DNA of 64,000 nt from Himantopus leucocephalus (GCA_003993805.1 RSEF01000020.1:4519779-4583778), one strand, 5' to 3'. Counted from the first letter of the stretch, positions 36,300 to 48,730 are shown. The notes: generated from the letters alone by a model not told the origin. Numbers and translations are program-made.

Positions 36300-36500
36300 T
36301 GTGTATATGCAGCCATGCCCTCGCAAGCCTGGGGCACGGGGAGCGCGCGGTGCTGCGTGTGCCTCGAGCACGTTTGCGGTGCTGAGCTCTGCAGCCCCGC
36401 GGCGTTGGCCGCCCTGCCAGCTGGCGGCTCCCTTTCTGACTGAGGTTGCGTGTGCCGCTGTATAAACCTCAAGTGACCAGCCGTTCGGGACGCTGATGGA
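36300..36500. promoter_or_regulatory. CpG-rich cluster
   Basis: About 19 CpG sites within roughly 190 bases by eye (GAGCGCGCGG, CCCCGCGGCG and others), with CpG-poor flanks. The overlapping 131-codon minus-strand frame is Arg/Glu/Gly-rich and low complexity, as expected from GC-rich non-coding DNA. It could be an orphan promoter or enhancer. Confidence 0.35.
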
Positions 36501-36840
36501 TTTCTGTGGCTCCCACCGGAGGTGTTCAGCAGGACACAGAGCTGTTACCAGTTCTGCTGTGTCAGGGCTGTTCCTCTCCCCTCCTTTTTGCCTTCTCCCC
36601 CCTCCCCGCGCTGGCTCTCGCTCCTCTCGTTTCCCTCTTTCTTTTTCAATGAGAAGGGCCTTGAACTTCTGGTAGAGACTTGACATATGAGAGAAAGCAC
36701 TGAAAAGGAGAAAAGACTGTATTTTATGAGCGATGGTTAAAATGTATTCTTGAAGTACAATTTTTTTTAAAGTTGAATGTAGTCATATGGACAATACAGC
36801 AATTTCTGTGAAAAATTCTTACAGTGGTAAAAGGCTTCAC
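36501..36840. other. Unannotated non-coding sequence
   Basis: Pyrimidine-rich at about 36560-36645, otherwise nothing recognised. Confidence 0.45.
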
Positions 36841-36859
36841 TTTTTTTTTGGGGGGGGGG
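36841..36859. repeat. T9/G10 homopolymer junction
   Basis: Nine T are followed directly by ten G. This is a sequencing-error-prone site and its exact length should not be trusted. Confidence 0.85.
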
Positions 36860-39084
36860 AAGATTGCAAATGAATACAGTCTTTGTGCAGACTTATCAGG
36901 TCTGTATTTCTGCTTGATTTTTTCCTCTCACTCCCTCCTTTTGTTCTTTTCCTTTTTCTTCCATATTTATACAATAAATAACAAACAAACAGTCAAATGG
37001 TAACTTTCAGACTTTATTATGATCCTACTAATTTTTAAAACCAAATCAATGTTTTCAGTTTTAATCAAGTTGGCAAAAACATGAAAAACCTTTTGGAAAT
37101 ATTATGAAAAAATGTCTACTATTGTTGAGTTTCTTTGCAGAAACAAGTATGCGTTTCCAAGGGTGGGGGGAAGCAATCTGCTTCTTTCTCTCTGAAGAAA
37201 ATAGAAAGGATTTTAAAAGCTAAATTTTAATAGGCATCGGTGTCACAGGTCAGTCAGCCAGGATCCAGTGCTGGGTCTGAGATCGTCAGAAAAGGTAAGT
37301 TAATTTTTCCATGTTGGAATTGTTTTAACTCCTTCTCCCTTCTGTTTTACCTTCCACTTATCACCTCCTTCAGAACTGAAAATGGACCATACACCGTTGC
37401 AGAGGACTCGGTCACCCTCCTCACCGCCCTCCTCCATCCCCAGTGGGTCCCCCTGTGCCAAGGTACAACTGGGGTGCAGGAGGTGCTGCCGTTCCCTCCA
37501 GCCCCGTGCGCGGACGTGCCCAGGGCAAATCCCATGTCCACAGCAAGGCTCAGGCTGGCCAAGAGAGCTGCGTATCAGAAATGACTTTTGCTTAACCTAG
37601 GAGGCCCCCACATCCCCTTTAAGCTGTTTTTGACTGTGTCTTCGAGTGTGTAATGTGCTCCGTAAACAAATAACCTGTGTTTTTTTAACTGGGTCATTAT
37701 GAGTTGAGTTGTACTTCAAGCATGGGACGTGGGGAGGAAGTGGTGGGACCAGGAGCAGAAGGGGAGGCAGCGGCAGCCTCAGACCCAGAGGACTGCAAGG
37801 AAGCAAAATATGGATGGCTGCCAGAACAAATGCCAGAGCCTTTTGGGAAACCATTTCGAGGCCTCACGAAAAAGTCAGAGAACAAAGAGGTAAAGGAAGG
37901 CACAAATAATGTCAGACCTCCAGGAGAGCCGTTCGCCATGGGCAGGTAGCTCCAACAGGGCTTTGCCCATGCTTCCAGGTGGCACATTGCCATCTTGCTC
38001 TGTTATCAGTCCTTTGATGAGGTTGTCTGTGGGCACTGAGGCCAGAGCCCCTGGACTTCTACAGTCCCGAAGCACGAAGCATTACAAAAATGAGTGGGGA
38101 AAAAAAAGGAAAAACGGAGCTTGAAAATTTTTAAAATCCGTTTTATAACAGAGCAACTTTGTAAATCTCCATATGTGGTCTAGTTTTGGGGGTGGAACAA
38201 GGATCCTCAAAGGCATTTATGTGGCTAGAAGTCTGTGAGGCCTCGTCAAAGCACAATGTTGTGTTAGAGAGAGCAACATCTGGGAAAATTCCTGTGCGTG
38301 TTTCCTCCCAGGTTGATCTGTGTGAGTTTATGGCCCTCTGACTTATTTATTAAATTTTACCTTTTGGATTTAAATCATCACGAAAACTCATTGTGAGAAA
38401 AGAATGCGTATCTTGGCTTCTGTTTACTCAGAACTGAATCAAAAAAAGCTCATATTCTCACTCCTTGATTTCTCTAGGAATTTTAGTGTAGTAAGTCCCC
38501 TTTTTATTCCACAAAGGACTATGTTCAGTGTTGTTTTGGAATAGTTATTAGTAAACTGCAGTTTCAAAGCCTGCAGGCGGCACCCAAGAGCACTGAATAT
38601 GACTTCTCCAAGCTTTCTGTTTGTACTGGCCAGATTCTGATCTCAGTCACATTGCGGGGCTTTGCTGGCTGATGGAGATGAGGATCTGATCCCATGTTTT
38701 AGTAAAATGAGGCTTCACTGATTTACAGCTGAAAAAAAAAATTAAAATCTGCCACAGCTTCTTTCTCCCGGGGGTTGATGACTTCATTTTGCTGTTCAGT
38801 GGTCCATGGAACGCTTTTTGGGTGCTGACTTTGGGAGTGGGTATGGTAATATAGACCGCTCGTAATGAGCCAGGGAACTGCAGAGCTTCACCCTCATTGA
38901 CAGGAGCAAGAGAAATGGCTCATGAACACACCGAAGCAAAATGTGTAGTTCCAGGGATACAATAGCGATACAGCAGATAGGATATCCTGCCAAAACATGG
39001 TCTAAGTAGCCATTAATGGACATCTGAGTTTTGCTAAATAATTAATGTGTCTGTTGTATTTTTTTCTTATAGATCTTTCAAGGA
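36860..39084. other. Unannotated non-coding sequence
   Basis: Contains a strong donor-like AAAAG/GTAAGT near 37294 and another (AGAG/GTAAAG) near 37890 at the end of an open frame from 37704. Neither has a convincing acceptor or recognisable product. No other feature. Confidence 0.4.
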
Positions 39085-39121
39085 ATTTAGTTTCTGTTCC
39101 TTTGCATTTAGTTTCTGTTCC
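39085..39121 (+). repeat. 16-bp direct repeat, 21-bp period
   Basis: 'atttagtttctgttcc' occurs at 39085-39100 and again at 39106-39121. Confidence 0.8.
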
Positions 39122-39261
39122 CTGAAATGCTGCTTTTGAGCCCGTCTTCTCAAGCGTTTATAGACATTGTCTGTAAGGGAGTTTTCTAATAGTAGCTCAT
39201 GTCTGTTACGGCCAAAAAGCATCTAGCCTCAAGTGTGTAACAAGGTAGATACCTCTCTTTG

Positions 39262-39335
39262 TTCTCACAGTATAGTTTGCAAACTGAGGCGTAACCTACT
39301 GAAGTGGACTTGCCAAAGGCAAGCTATAGGTCCGT
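39262..39335 (-). repeat. Possible MIR-type relic
   Basis: On the plus strand 'agtttgcaaactgaggcgta' and 'gtggacttgccaaaggcaa' resemble the reverse complement of the MIR core (ggaaactgaggca, gtgacttgcccaaggtca). It is short and diverged. Confidence 0.35.
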
Positions 39336-41889
39336 ATAATAGGCAAGAACAAGTCTTGTCCTTTGACCAACACAAAGAAAAACTTTAATAGAGCTTTAAA
39401 AACTACTAGATGAACTGTCTGAATCCTAGCACTCAAGGAGTTTCAAATAATACTCTTGTGTCTATCTCCACCCATGAAAAATGGCTATTCAGTTGTTGCC
39501 CGTACCGAAAATATCAGCACGTCACACTTTGGCTTTGCAATCTCTCTTTGCAAACTCGTGCAATGCAGAAATCTCATATAAACGATGCGGTGTGGAAATG
39601 CTGGTAAGAACGTGCCACCCCCGAACATAATTGGTCCTCTTCTGATTTTTCCTCAGTGTCTCTGTGGTTGGGCTGGCTGCCCCAGATGACTGGAAAAGGC
39701 TCTGTTCCTTGTTTCTCCCAGCGCCCGAATACCTGGGGAGTTTTGCCACCTTTGTCCAAAATCCTGGCTGTCGGTGTGAGGAGGATGTCGGCTGCAATAC
39801 AGCGACTCATATTGTTATCTTCTTATTTTCCTTGAGCGCCAGTTCACCACTTTGGCTTCAGCTTGCAGTTCTCAAACCAATGTAATCATAGTATTAGTGG
39901 CTATATCAAACATACCCCAATGACCAGGGGAGTACCCAGGGCTCAGTGTTTGGTGTGGCCTTTGCTGAAGGTGGGAGATGTTCACTAACTTCAGTTGCAG
40001 CTGTGGGTGTGGATCCAGGCAGAGCAGGCGGCACGTGGACGGAGTTCGGAGGCAGACGTTGGCTATGGACCACTCCAGCCCTCGCAGGGAGATACAGCAC
40101 TAAGCGCTCTGCACTCTTAAAAATAGCAGGTAGATCACAAACTGAGGTGTGAGCTTAGCTCCAGATGATGGTCAGTTCTCCGTAACAACCCCAACCTTTC
40201 AGCATATCCGCTTAGGACAAGGTGTTCTTCCTCTTCTGAGGCACAAAGGAAGGAAATGTATCTTCAGGAAATGTTTATTGTCTGAAGCAAGGTTCCACAA
40301 TACCCGGAAAAAAAAAATCCTCACAAAATTAATATAAAAATAGGAGGGGTTATTGACAAAATGCATGATTTTTATGAGCTGGAGAAAAGAAAATGTGCTC
40401 TAACGTTCTATGCCAGTGGTGAAGAGTGCAACCGGGCGACCGTGGTGCAGCTGACGTGTGACCCGCGGACCTGGCCGTCTGCGGGCCAGGCGAGTCAGGA
40501 GGCAGTTGCCTGTCCCCATCCTCTCAGCTCTTTGCACGTCTTCAAACAGCCATTGGAAAACAGAACCAGTGAGATACTTAGCAATATAAATGTTTACATG
40601 TTGGAAGGAGAGATGCTACTTAACACCAAACCCAACGGGGTAATTTAAAGCCCCAAATCTGTAGGAAGCCTCCTTCTTTCTTCAGACCCTGAGAGATGTG
40701 TTAGACACATTTCTTCTGAATACTGTGGCTCAGCTCCCCCTCCTTTTTTTCCACCCTTATTTTTCCTAGCCTTGGAGAGCTGTAGAGGAAATCTTGAAGG
40801 CAGCTGGTCTCTGGAAATTAAACCTATGAGAATTTAATGCCTTAACTAAGAATGAAGGAGTTAAAAAGAAAATAAAAGAAATATTTAATTTAATTCTCTG
40901 AACCAGAGCTCTGCCCTGTCCCCTCCTCCCACGTACGCACCATCGACACCCTACCACAGAAAACAAGCCAGCGCGTCCCTGCAGTCTGCCGCAGACCTGT
41001 AACCTCCTGCTCCCTCCGGCTGGCTCCAGCGTGCTACGCTGTGAGTCTGGGCTGGCTGAAATAAGCATGGAGAGAGGCTTCCACAGAAACCTCTAAATGG
41101 GTTTTAATGTCTCCCCACCGTAGGATTCCCGGAATTAATTTGTGTCTGGCTTTTGAAATCAGGGACGCTGTGTTAAGGAAGATGGATGCCCCTAAGAAGT
41201 ATTGAAAAGAATGAAGGGATGACAGTGGTGGTTTATGTAGCAAGCCTGGCCATGGATGTAGAGTAGTAAATGTGGTTGGTTGATTGAGATCAGATTTTTT
41301 TTTTATTTTTTCCAGTGGCAACGCCCGTGTAGTTTATTTATTTATTTTCCCCTTTGACTTCAAGGCACCTAACACCACCACTGTATTTTATAGATCCCTG
41401 TGATTATAAATCTAGAAGGATAGCATTCTTGGTTTCCTCAGAGGCCGGGAGCCTATACCCACAGGAGGCGGATGGGAGAAGTAGCCAGCAAGCTTTCTAT
41501 ATTATTGCACAGAATTGCAGGAACTGGTTTTGGTTTACACCGCGTGGGGGAACACAATGTCTGCACAGAGCATCTCCATTTACTGCTTCCTCTGCGTGCG
41601 GCCGAGGCAGGGTTGCTTACACTCCCTCTGCACGCTTACTGGGGAGGGGATAATGTCACGCCTGCCCTGCAAAAGATGCAGAGCCACTGCTTAGCATCAA
41701 CTGTTTCTGTTATCCTGCTGGTAGGTTATAGCCCCAAAAAAGATTAGAAGTTCTTCATGGAACTGTGCAAAGCTGGTGTGAGTCCAGGCTGGTTCAGCTT
41801 CTTTCTCCACTCCTCCTTTCTGTGGCTCATCCCAGCAGAATGCCTCCAATAACTCCACAAAAAAATCGTCCCCTTACTTTCTCTTGCAG
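39336..41889. other. Unannotated non-coding sequence
   Basis: A small CpG-bearing patch lies at about 40425-40495. Short ORFs occur on both strands. Nothing else recognised. Confidence 0.45.
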
Positions 41890-41956
41890 GGCAGCGGTGG
41901 CTGATGAGACTTTGAGACCCCCAAGATGTGGATAGTAAATAAATTGTTGCTGCAGG
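41890..41956 (+). other. Candidate exon 1 of a possible two-exon unit
   Basis: A 67-base stretch between a strong acceptor (pyrimidine-rich 'cttactttctcttgcag') and a strong donor GTAAGT at 41957. It holds an ATG at 41926 opening MWIVNKLLLQ and ends in codon phase 1; the other frames are not convincing. I do not recognise the peptide. It could be an alternative first coding exon, a lncRNA exon or chance. Confidence 0.18.
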
Positions 41957-42570
41957 GTAAGTCAGGTTGTACTGCAATGTTAGGAACTGTTTTTCTGAAG
42001 TTTAGAAGATGATTTTTAAAAGTAGGGGATTTAGTTTACATTTTTTCATGGGCCACAAGGTCAGCTATGGAGTAAGAGCTGGATTTAGATTTAGAGTAAT
42101 CTCAGAGCTTTGAAGAAAAAAAAAATAAAAAAATGAAAACAACAGGCATGTTTGATTTTGGTGCTTTGCTTCATCTTCTTGCTGCCTTGGTAATGGAACT
42201 ACTTGTGGTGTTGTGGGGGCAGCCCCACAAGATCTCTGCTCCTTCCCTCCTCTTCCTATCATTCACCTCCTCCCCAGCCCTACCAGAGTCAAATATAAAC
42301 TTTCTTAAAATGAACACAAGACTCATTCCACTTGACCAAGCCTGACTTCCCAGAAAATAAACAGCGAGAGCAGAGCCAGCCAGCCCCCTCGCCCGGCCCT
42401 GCCAGCCTCTGGAGAGCCAACGGATGGACCCGGAGCAATTCCGAGCCTTTTGCAGTGGAGAAGGGGGTGCCAAGGAGAGGGATCCCACCTAAGGGACTTC
42501 CCAGGGTTCACTGTAAAATAGCAATATTGCTGAGTGCCTTAATTTTCACAATTCTGTTTTCTTTTTTTAG

Positions 42571-42637
42571 TTCAGTTGTATCCTGGATCCCTGGACACAA
42601 CGGTTCCCTGCCCTGATGACGGATCAAAAGGAACCAG
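42571..42637 (+). other. Candidate exon 2 of a possible two-exon unit
   Basis: A 67-base stretch between 'ctgttttctttttttag' and donor GTCAGT at 42638. If joined to 41890-41956 in phase 1, the reading frame stays open for 22 more codons with no stop, but an open frame that short is expected about one time in three by chance. A second ATG (MTDQKEP) lies near its end in another frame. No homology recognised. Confidence 0.18.
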
Positions 42638-43799
42638 GTCAGTAGCACATATTAGTGGTATTGATAGAAGAGGGCTCTTCAGAGCTTAACACTTAAACTA
42701 ATCTGAACAGGGCAATAGCCCTATACTTTTTATGATCATTTTTACTGTTGCCCTTTGTTATCTTTCTATTAAAATGAAAAAAGCAAAAAAACCACAAAAA
42801 AAGGCCCAAAACCCAAACCACCATCAGCAAAACAGTGTATATTCATTAAAAAAATGCTAGAAGATAAAGAATAAAATATGCTGAACAGTTTTCCAACCCA
42901 ATTTTGCCTTCAGAGTGGATTAAATTCATTTCTGCTCTGCAGAAATCACCTAGTACCGCACTGACTGGGATGTGCCAGTACTGTACCAACTGGCCGCGAA
43001 GGTGGATGAGTGAGTGGCCACTGGAAAGGCGTCAGTTCCCGCTCTCCAGGGCAGCTCTCCCAAGCCACTGGACGTCCCCCAGCCACTGTGCCAAGTCCCA
43101 TCGGCTTTGTCCTTGGGTGTCTGGTGGCGTACCCGAGGCAGCGAAGCACTGTGGCGCAGCTGCCCTAAAACCACAGGACCGGCCGTGACCTTTTGGACGT
43201 GATGTCCACACTTTTTCTTAGACTCCCAACCCCACAGGTGTCCCCTGTGTGATTCCTTGGGAGCAGCGTGTGTGCAGGTGTTGCCTACGGTACTAAAATG
43301 ATTGTCTCCGAAATAGCATGGGAAAGAAACAAGTGTAGACAAAATAATAAATACACCTGTACAGGAGTCCTTTTCCTTACCAGGCAGTAGATGTTTTGGG
43401 ACCTAGGTCAGAGTTATCTGATATGTCCCGGATCCCCTCGCCACCTTCTCTAGCTCACGATGTTTATCTACCTTTCCTTTCCCAGGACAGGTATCTTTGA
43501 TCTCGGCTGGCCTCACTGTTAAAGTCTCCCTTGCAATGAAAGCATGAGCTTCTGATCCTCTCTAATCCCAAAACATCCTGTATGATTGTGAGAGTCTCTC
43601 AAGTTTCTTTATCGCACTAGCAATACCTGGCTTGTTAGTTTAAAAAAAAGAAAAAAAAGTGAGAGAGCCTTTACACTACACCAAACCTGCTCTTTATGGA
43701 AAAAAAATCTTAAACTAAGACAGCTGAAATGTTCCCTCCTGACAGCTAACCGCAGTAAGCAGCAGCGGTCACACAGTGCTGGACTCCAACACCTTCCTC
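42638..43799. other. Unannotated non-coding sequence
   Basis: An A-rich low-complexity stretch lies at about 42772-42826. Overlapping ORFs on both strands at 42904-43342 have no recognisable product. Confidence 0.45.
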
Positions 43800-43960
43800 T
43801 GCGGGTCTTCTTGCTCTGTCTGTGCTAATATTCATGGGCAGCCTTAACGAGGACAAATGTAGTTAATGAAGATTGACAGACGTTTCTGCAAATTAAGTAT
43901 GTGCTGCTAAGGATAACGTAAAAAGTTTAAAAATTAAAAAGCAAGGAAAAAGGTTTGTTT
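43800..43960. promoter_or_regulatory. Candidate regulatory block G
   Basis: Contains GATTGACAG at 43871-43879, one base short of the PBX-MEIS composite TGATTGACAG. Also present are 'tgctaatattcatggg', 'gtagttaatgaag' and 'gcaaattaagt'. Repeat-free and non-coding. Confidence 0.3.
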
Positions 43961-43998
43961 TCATGTTAGGTTTCAATTTGCTGCTATTTTGGGGTTTG

Positions 43999-44030
43999 TT
44001 TTTTTTTTTTTTTTTTTTTTTTTCTTTTTN
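43999..44030. repeat. Poly-T run ending in a single N
   Basis: T25, C, T5, then one N at 44030. The N probably marks a stall at the homopolymer; unlike the three duplication joins no repeated unit is visible across it. Confidence 0.85.
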
Positions 44031-44279
44031 TACTATCTGCTGTTTTCCACTATAAGCATTATCTATTCAAGCCAGAACAGATTAAAGCTAATTGTTAGGC
44101 CCCTCTGTTTTTCCTTCTTACTGTTTTATCTCCTAAGCAACTTTATTTGGTACAAGACAAATAATCTGAATTCCTAAAGTCAGAAACAAGGAGTGGGAGT
44201 CCGGGAAACTGGCTGCTGATCTAATGCAGTTTTTGCAAGTGTGGTTATGGTTAGAAACTCTAAATATGGCACCGTGTTA

Positions 44280-44680
44280 CTGTACACACGGTAACTGCGC
44301 CCCGTGTGTCAATGTCTGAGTCACAGTAGTGTAGTTTACGGACAAAAACATGTTTTACTACTGTCGGCTGCGGGGAGTCGGTAGATTTGGGAGTGAATGA
44401 GCTGAGCTCGCTGCCTCCAACGTTACCAACCCACTGACGGGGCTCGGTGCGTGCCCGGGGTTTGCTGTTGGCGAGAGGGGTGTGAGCAGCTGAAGGGGCA
44501 TGATTTGGCAAGCAGACGTTGAGCCAAGCGAAAGGGAATGGTTTGTTCACGTCGGACGAATGTGCCAGGGAGTGGGGGTTCCTGCCTGGCACCCCACGGG
44601 GAGGGGGCTGCGCTGGCGGAGCGCAGTCCGGAGAGCTGCACGATGCCCGTGGGAACGAACCGGTTCTGCTTCTGTGAAAG
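44280..44680. promoter_or_regulatory. CpG-rich region carrying the window's longest open frame
   Basis: CpG is frequent over about 400 bases. The minus strand carries a 206-codon open frame (44260-44880) and the plus strand 115 codons (44500-44847) across the same DNA. The 206-codon product is Ser/Pro/Ala/Thr-rich with no domain I recognise, no clear signal peptide and no splice or poly(A) context. Long frames on both strands at once point to low stop density rather than a gene. An orphan CpG island is the more likely reading. Confidence 0.35.
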
Positions 44681-44880
44681 TACATGAAAAGTTTTGTTTC
44701 CAGCACCATGCAGGACAAAAGTGTCTCTGCAAGGCTCGATGCTGTGAAACAGAACTGACGCCCTGTGGCTCCCTCTCCCCCCGCCGCAGGACAGGCTCCT
44801 TCCACCAGCAAATGAAGTGGCAAAAGCTTAGTTTTTTCAACTTTTGAACTGAACTGACTTGATCTGATTGTTACTGGCAA

Positions 44881-46859
44881 ATTAATATAATGTTTTTTTT
44901 CTTTTAACAGACTCCCCCCCCTTTTTTTAATCTTTTAAATAATTAGTATCCACCAAGGAGACTGGCTGGTATTCCCATACCGTACACATTCATCCCAACC
45001 TTTACTATTGACTGACTCATACAGCACGCATCTGCAAGGGTTATTAATGGAAAGTATTAAATAAATTTGGTTTAATATTTGGTAAATAGGAGGTGTCTTT
45101 TCTTTGTGCTTGAATTTGTGTTTCAAATGTCTATGTTTGTGTTATTTATATTAATATATTTCACGGGCTGCTTAATAATAGTAGCAATTAAGATAATAAC
45201 AATAAATACTAATAATGTTGAGCTCTTCTGCTTTTCATCAAAGGAGGTCAAGACTCAAGGGTATACCTCTGGGGCTGCTATAATGTAGATCTGATCTCCT
45301 CCTGGTATTTCTTTTTGTGGAAAGTTAGAAGTATCATGCAAAGATCAGATCGCCTGTGTTTTGGCCTCTGGAACGTCTCTTAGGCATTATAAATGCCAGT
45401 AAGAAACATAAAATTGGAAAGAAAACAAACACCAGGACATTGAAAAATGTAACCACAAATACTGACCTATTTGGGTTTTTTTCTGATTTAGCAGAATGCT
45501 ATTAATATTATAATTAAAGCTATTTTGTAGCCTGGGGGCTTGAACACCTGGCTCTTATTAGAGCTGGATCCATAGCGTGCGGTGAAAAAAAAAAGAGGAC
45601 AAGAGAGGAGATGGCCCAAAGGAGAACACAAGAGGGCACAGTGGCACCTGTGGTGCGCTTTTTGTTCACTGGCTTTTTGAAATGTTGAGGGCAGGGTGAA
45701 TGTAGGCCTCTGTTTGCGTGACATAAATAATTACGGTAACATGGTTGATTAGTTGGAACGGTAAAAACATAATTTTGTCCACTTGGAGTAGATTGTTTAC
45801 TAGAATTATTTTTTGGTTAGCTATTAGGGTCAAAGGTAAGATGTGATGACAGTATCTCATAAGGTTAATATGGCAATAAGCCCCTCTATAAATTTGACAG
45901 AATTAAGCTGGGAGTCAGTAGGAAAGGTAGCCATTGTATGAAATAAGGTACAAACCCCATGTTCTAGGCAGGTGCTTTCTGCAGCTTTCCTCGTCTATTC
46001 CACTATTCTTCTACGATATGGTGCTAATGGAAACTAGTTCTGCCATTTCAGAAGCGAATGATACTAACGCTGATTTCATTTTCTGTTCAAGGAAGACTTA
46101 CGTTTCTGCAGAGCCTTTTTCACGTGACTGATCAGAAGCGACCCAAGCAAAACCAAGAAGCATTAGCTGAACCTTAAGCAACCTCACCCCTGTGGATGCT
46201 GCTGAATTGAGAGGTCAGTGGTGAAAATTTTCTTCTGAGAGAGTTAGTGGTTTCAATAGATATTTGGAAGGAAGCGACACAGAAACAAGCAGGATCCTAT
46301 CCCAGATGTTAGTTTGAAGTTCAGAGATCACACTCTTCCTTAGATGTCTCGTGCCGGGTGCTTGCTCGGGGAGCAAACGCCCTCCCTGTACCACGGTCAC
46401 TTGCCCATGTTGACTTTTGTGGAGGGAGAACTGGGGTCAGGACTGTTCCACCGGAGCAAGTCCAGCAAAGGTTTGTGAACAGTCCTTTTGGGTCTGTTCA
46501 GTCACCGTCTGTGACTTGCGCAGGAGGTTGCAGACTGCGCCTTTACTATGGGAATTGTGGTTGAAACCTCTGAATGCTGTAATCCGTGACAAGACATTAC
46601 TTCACAATTAAAAATGAACAACAAGCTTTTTTTTTTGTTTTGCAAAGAATTCCTCATCCTCAGGCCTCCCGTACATACTATTCGTAAGACACAACTTCTC
46701 CACCCACCCAAACCAGCCTCCAGTGGTTTCTTACCCTCCCAGAAGTCAAATCAACCCGTTATTGTATATGAAGCTGCAAAAGGAAGATGTGATACTACAC
46801 TGCATGCAAAAAAGTAAAGAAACAAGATCATTAACATCTTAATATCCTGTCCTGACATC
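44881..46859. other. Unannotated non-coding sequence
   Basis: AT-rich, with AAT-type words at about 45171-45217. Nothing else recognised. Confidence 0.5.
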
Positions 46860-47010
46860 TCACAAATTATTTTAGACTTCGTAGCCAATGTAAACAGGTT
46901 TGTTTTCAACTCCCCTAATTGCCTGCTAATTGAGAGCAGATGCAGGCCTTAACTTTCGGCAGATAAAGAACAGCCTCTTCTCTAGGGCTTCGCATCTATC
47001 AGGAGGTCTC
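46860..47010. promoter_or_regulatory. Candidate regulatory block H with twin homeodomain sites
   Basis: A perfect forkhead consensus TGTAAACA at 46889-46896 is followed by two identical CTAATTG sites at 46915-46921 and 46926-46932. These are 11 bases apart, about one helical turn. Repeat-free and non-coding. The arrangement would place two homeodomains on the same DNA face. Confidence 0.35.
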
Positions 47011-48349
47011 TGATGTACGCCTGAGAGCTTCCCCAGCCAGTGGTGCCGAGGCAGGGAGGGATTGGGACTGCTCCTCTTCAATCGCGCCTGAAACCTCGGT
47101 GAGACAGAAGGGAAGACAGAGCTGTGGGACTCATCAGTAACATCATCATCATTATTGTTTCATTTCGTACTTCAGTGCACTTTCTGCAACAGCGTAGGTT
47201 TCCTTCTGGGGGGGAGTTCTCCGAATTATAGATGGGTTTCTCGTTATGATAGAAATCACTGGGTTTATGAAAAATGCATTGCTGTCATATTCCATTATCT
47301 ACTTCCTCCCATGCTGCAATCCTGTAGCTTGCAAGTCATTAGAATCTTTTTCAGAGTTCCTTTGAAATAATCCTTTCAAAAAACACTATTCATTGGGTAT
47401 GACCCCGGAGAGATACTGTCTGGTACTAAAGCTCTCTTTTAGTTCTGCGAGGGAGACCTGTAACAACAAGATAAGTGCATGTATATTCCAAGTAACGTCT
47501 GGAGTTTGCTGCCTCCCATTAAATGCAATAGGAGCTCACAGTTCAAATGGTAGAATTTTGCTTTGTAAATGTAGGAGAAAATTTAGTTCAGATATATAGG
47601 TAAATTTGCATTTGGTAGTGATTTAATGTTCCATGGTCTGTTTTAGTTCCAACTTAAATATTACATTAAAACCAGCAATAAAAGAAAAAAGAAAAAGCGT
47701 GCTAACTGCTGGGTTCAGAAAGAGTGGATATGATTTTGTTCTTGCTGTCAGTGTAGCAGTGAGCTGCCTTTTACTTTCTCCTCTTCATTTAGCAAGTCAG
47801 CAGCACTGGTTAAATGATAGCCCTCCGGTCTTTCTTCAGGACTGTTTTTGCAAATGAAAGCAGGAACTTCAAATCCTTGTGTTTTTCATATCACTTACCA
47901 GGTGTTTTGTGAATTTTAACATTTTTGCATCTATCTGTGAAAAGGTGGAGGGCATGTGAGCAATTCTGGGTGAGAAGTGCCCTTTGTGCAGGGAGGCTGC
48001 ACGGGTTTGTACCGCGGGGTTCAGGAGGTCGGTCACAAAGGGGCTTTTTAAAAAAAAGAACACCCAAAAATAAAAAAAGACTTTGGTGGGTTTTGAATGA
48101 TAAATGGGTAGAGAAAAAAAAAAAAAGAGAGAAGAATTCACATCTAACCAATGTCATTCAGAAATACCTAAAGCACCTGGCATCTGGATTATGAAACATT
48201 ATTCAGTCCCAGAACCGCAAAACCTTCAGGTTTTCACTGTGATTTCTTCACGAAGCCCTTTTTCTCTCCCAGGGCTGGCTCCAGGCGTCCCTGTGAACAC
48301 AGTCACCCCCGCCGACATTATCCCTCTCTGGAAAGTTGCCACAACCCTC
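47011..48349. other. Unannotated non-coding sequence
   Basis: Includes an imperfect palindrome CTCCCATT-aaatgc-AATAGGAG at 47513-47534, which may be a fragment of the repeat type noted at 16985. A-runs occur at about 48050-48130. Confidence 0.4.
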
Positions 48350-48730
48350 GCAGAATAAAGTCCTGATCTAACAGCGATGCGAGCGGTTTAATAGGAGGGC
48401 AGGGGGGCTCGAAGTCGGTAGCACGAGGCATAACAGACTAAAGCAGCGGTCCATTAAATCAGCGCACTGGGGCCTAGGCATTTACAGTCACACAGTCAGA
48501 TGTTTCCAGTAATTATTTCCCCATAGCATTTTTATTAGGTGCTCCATAAATAATATTCACTGCGTGCTCTTCTCATGGTCTTTTATAAAAAGAGAGGGAG
48601 GAGCGAAGAGAAGGGGAATTCGCTTTGCCTTCAGCTGGATTTTGAGATAATTCTGTCTTTCAGTCCTATTGAAGCAGATATGAGCTTGGAAAATAGGGGC
48701 AAATTAGTTCCTCGCCAACCAAATGTTGTT
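48350..48730. promoter_or_regulatory. Candidate regulatory block I
   Basis: Repeat-free, with TTAAATCAGCG, 'ccagtaattatttcccc', 'ccataaataatattcactg' and 'tcttttataaaaag' cores and a moderate CpG content on its left side. No credible ORF. The texture is that of a conserved non-coding element. Confidence 0.3.

Noticed and set aside
37704..37949. 81-codon plus-strand frame with an AGAG/GTAAAG donor inside
   Set aside because: No acceptor, low-complexity Gly/Glu/Ala start and no recognisable domain. The opposite strand is open as well.
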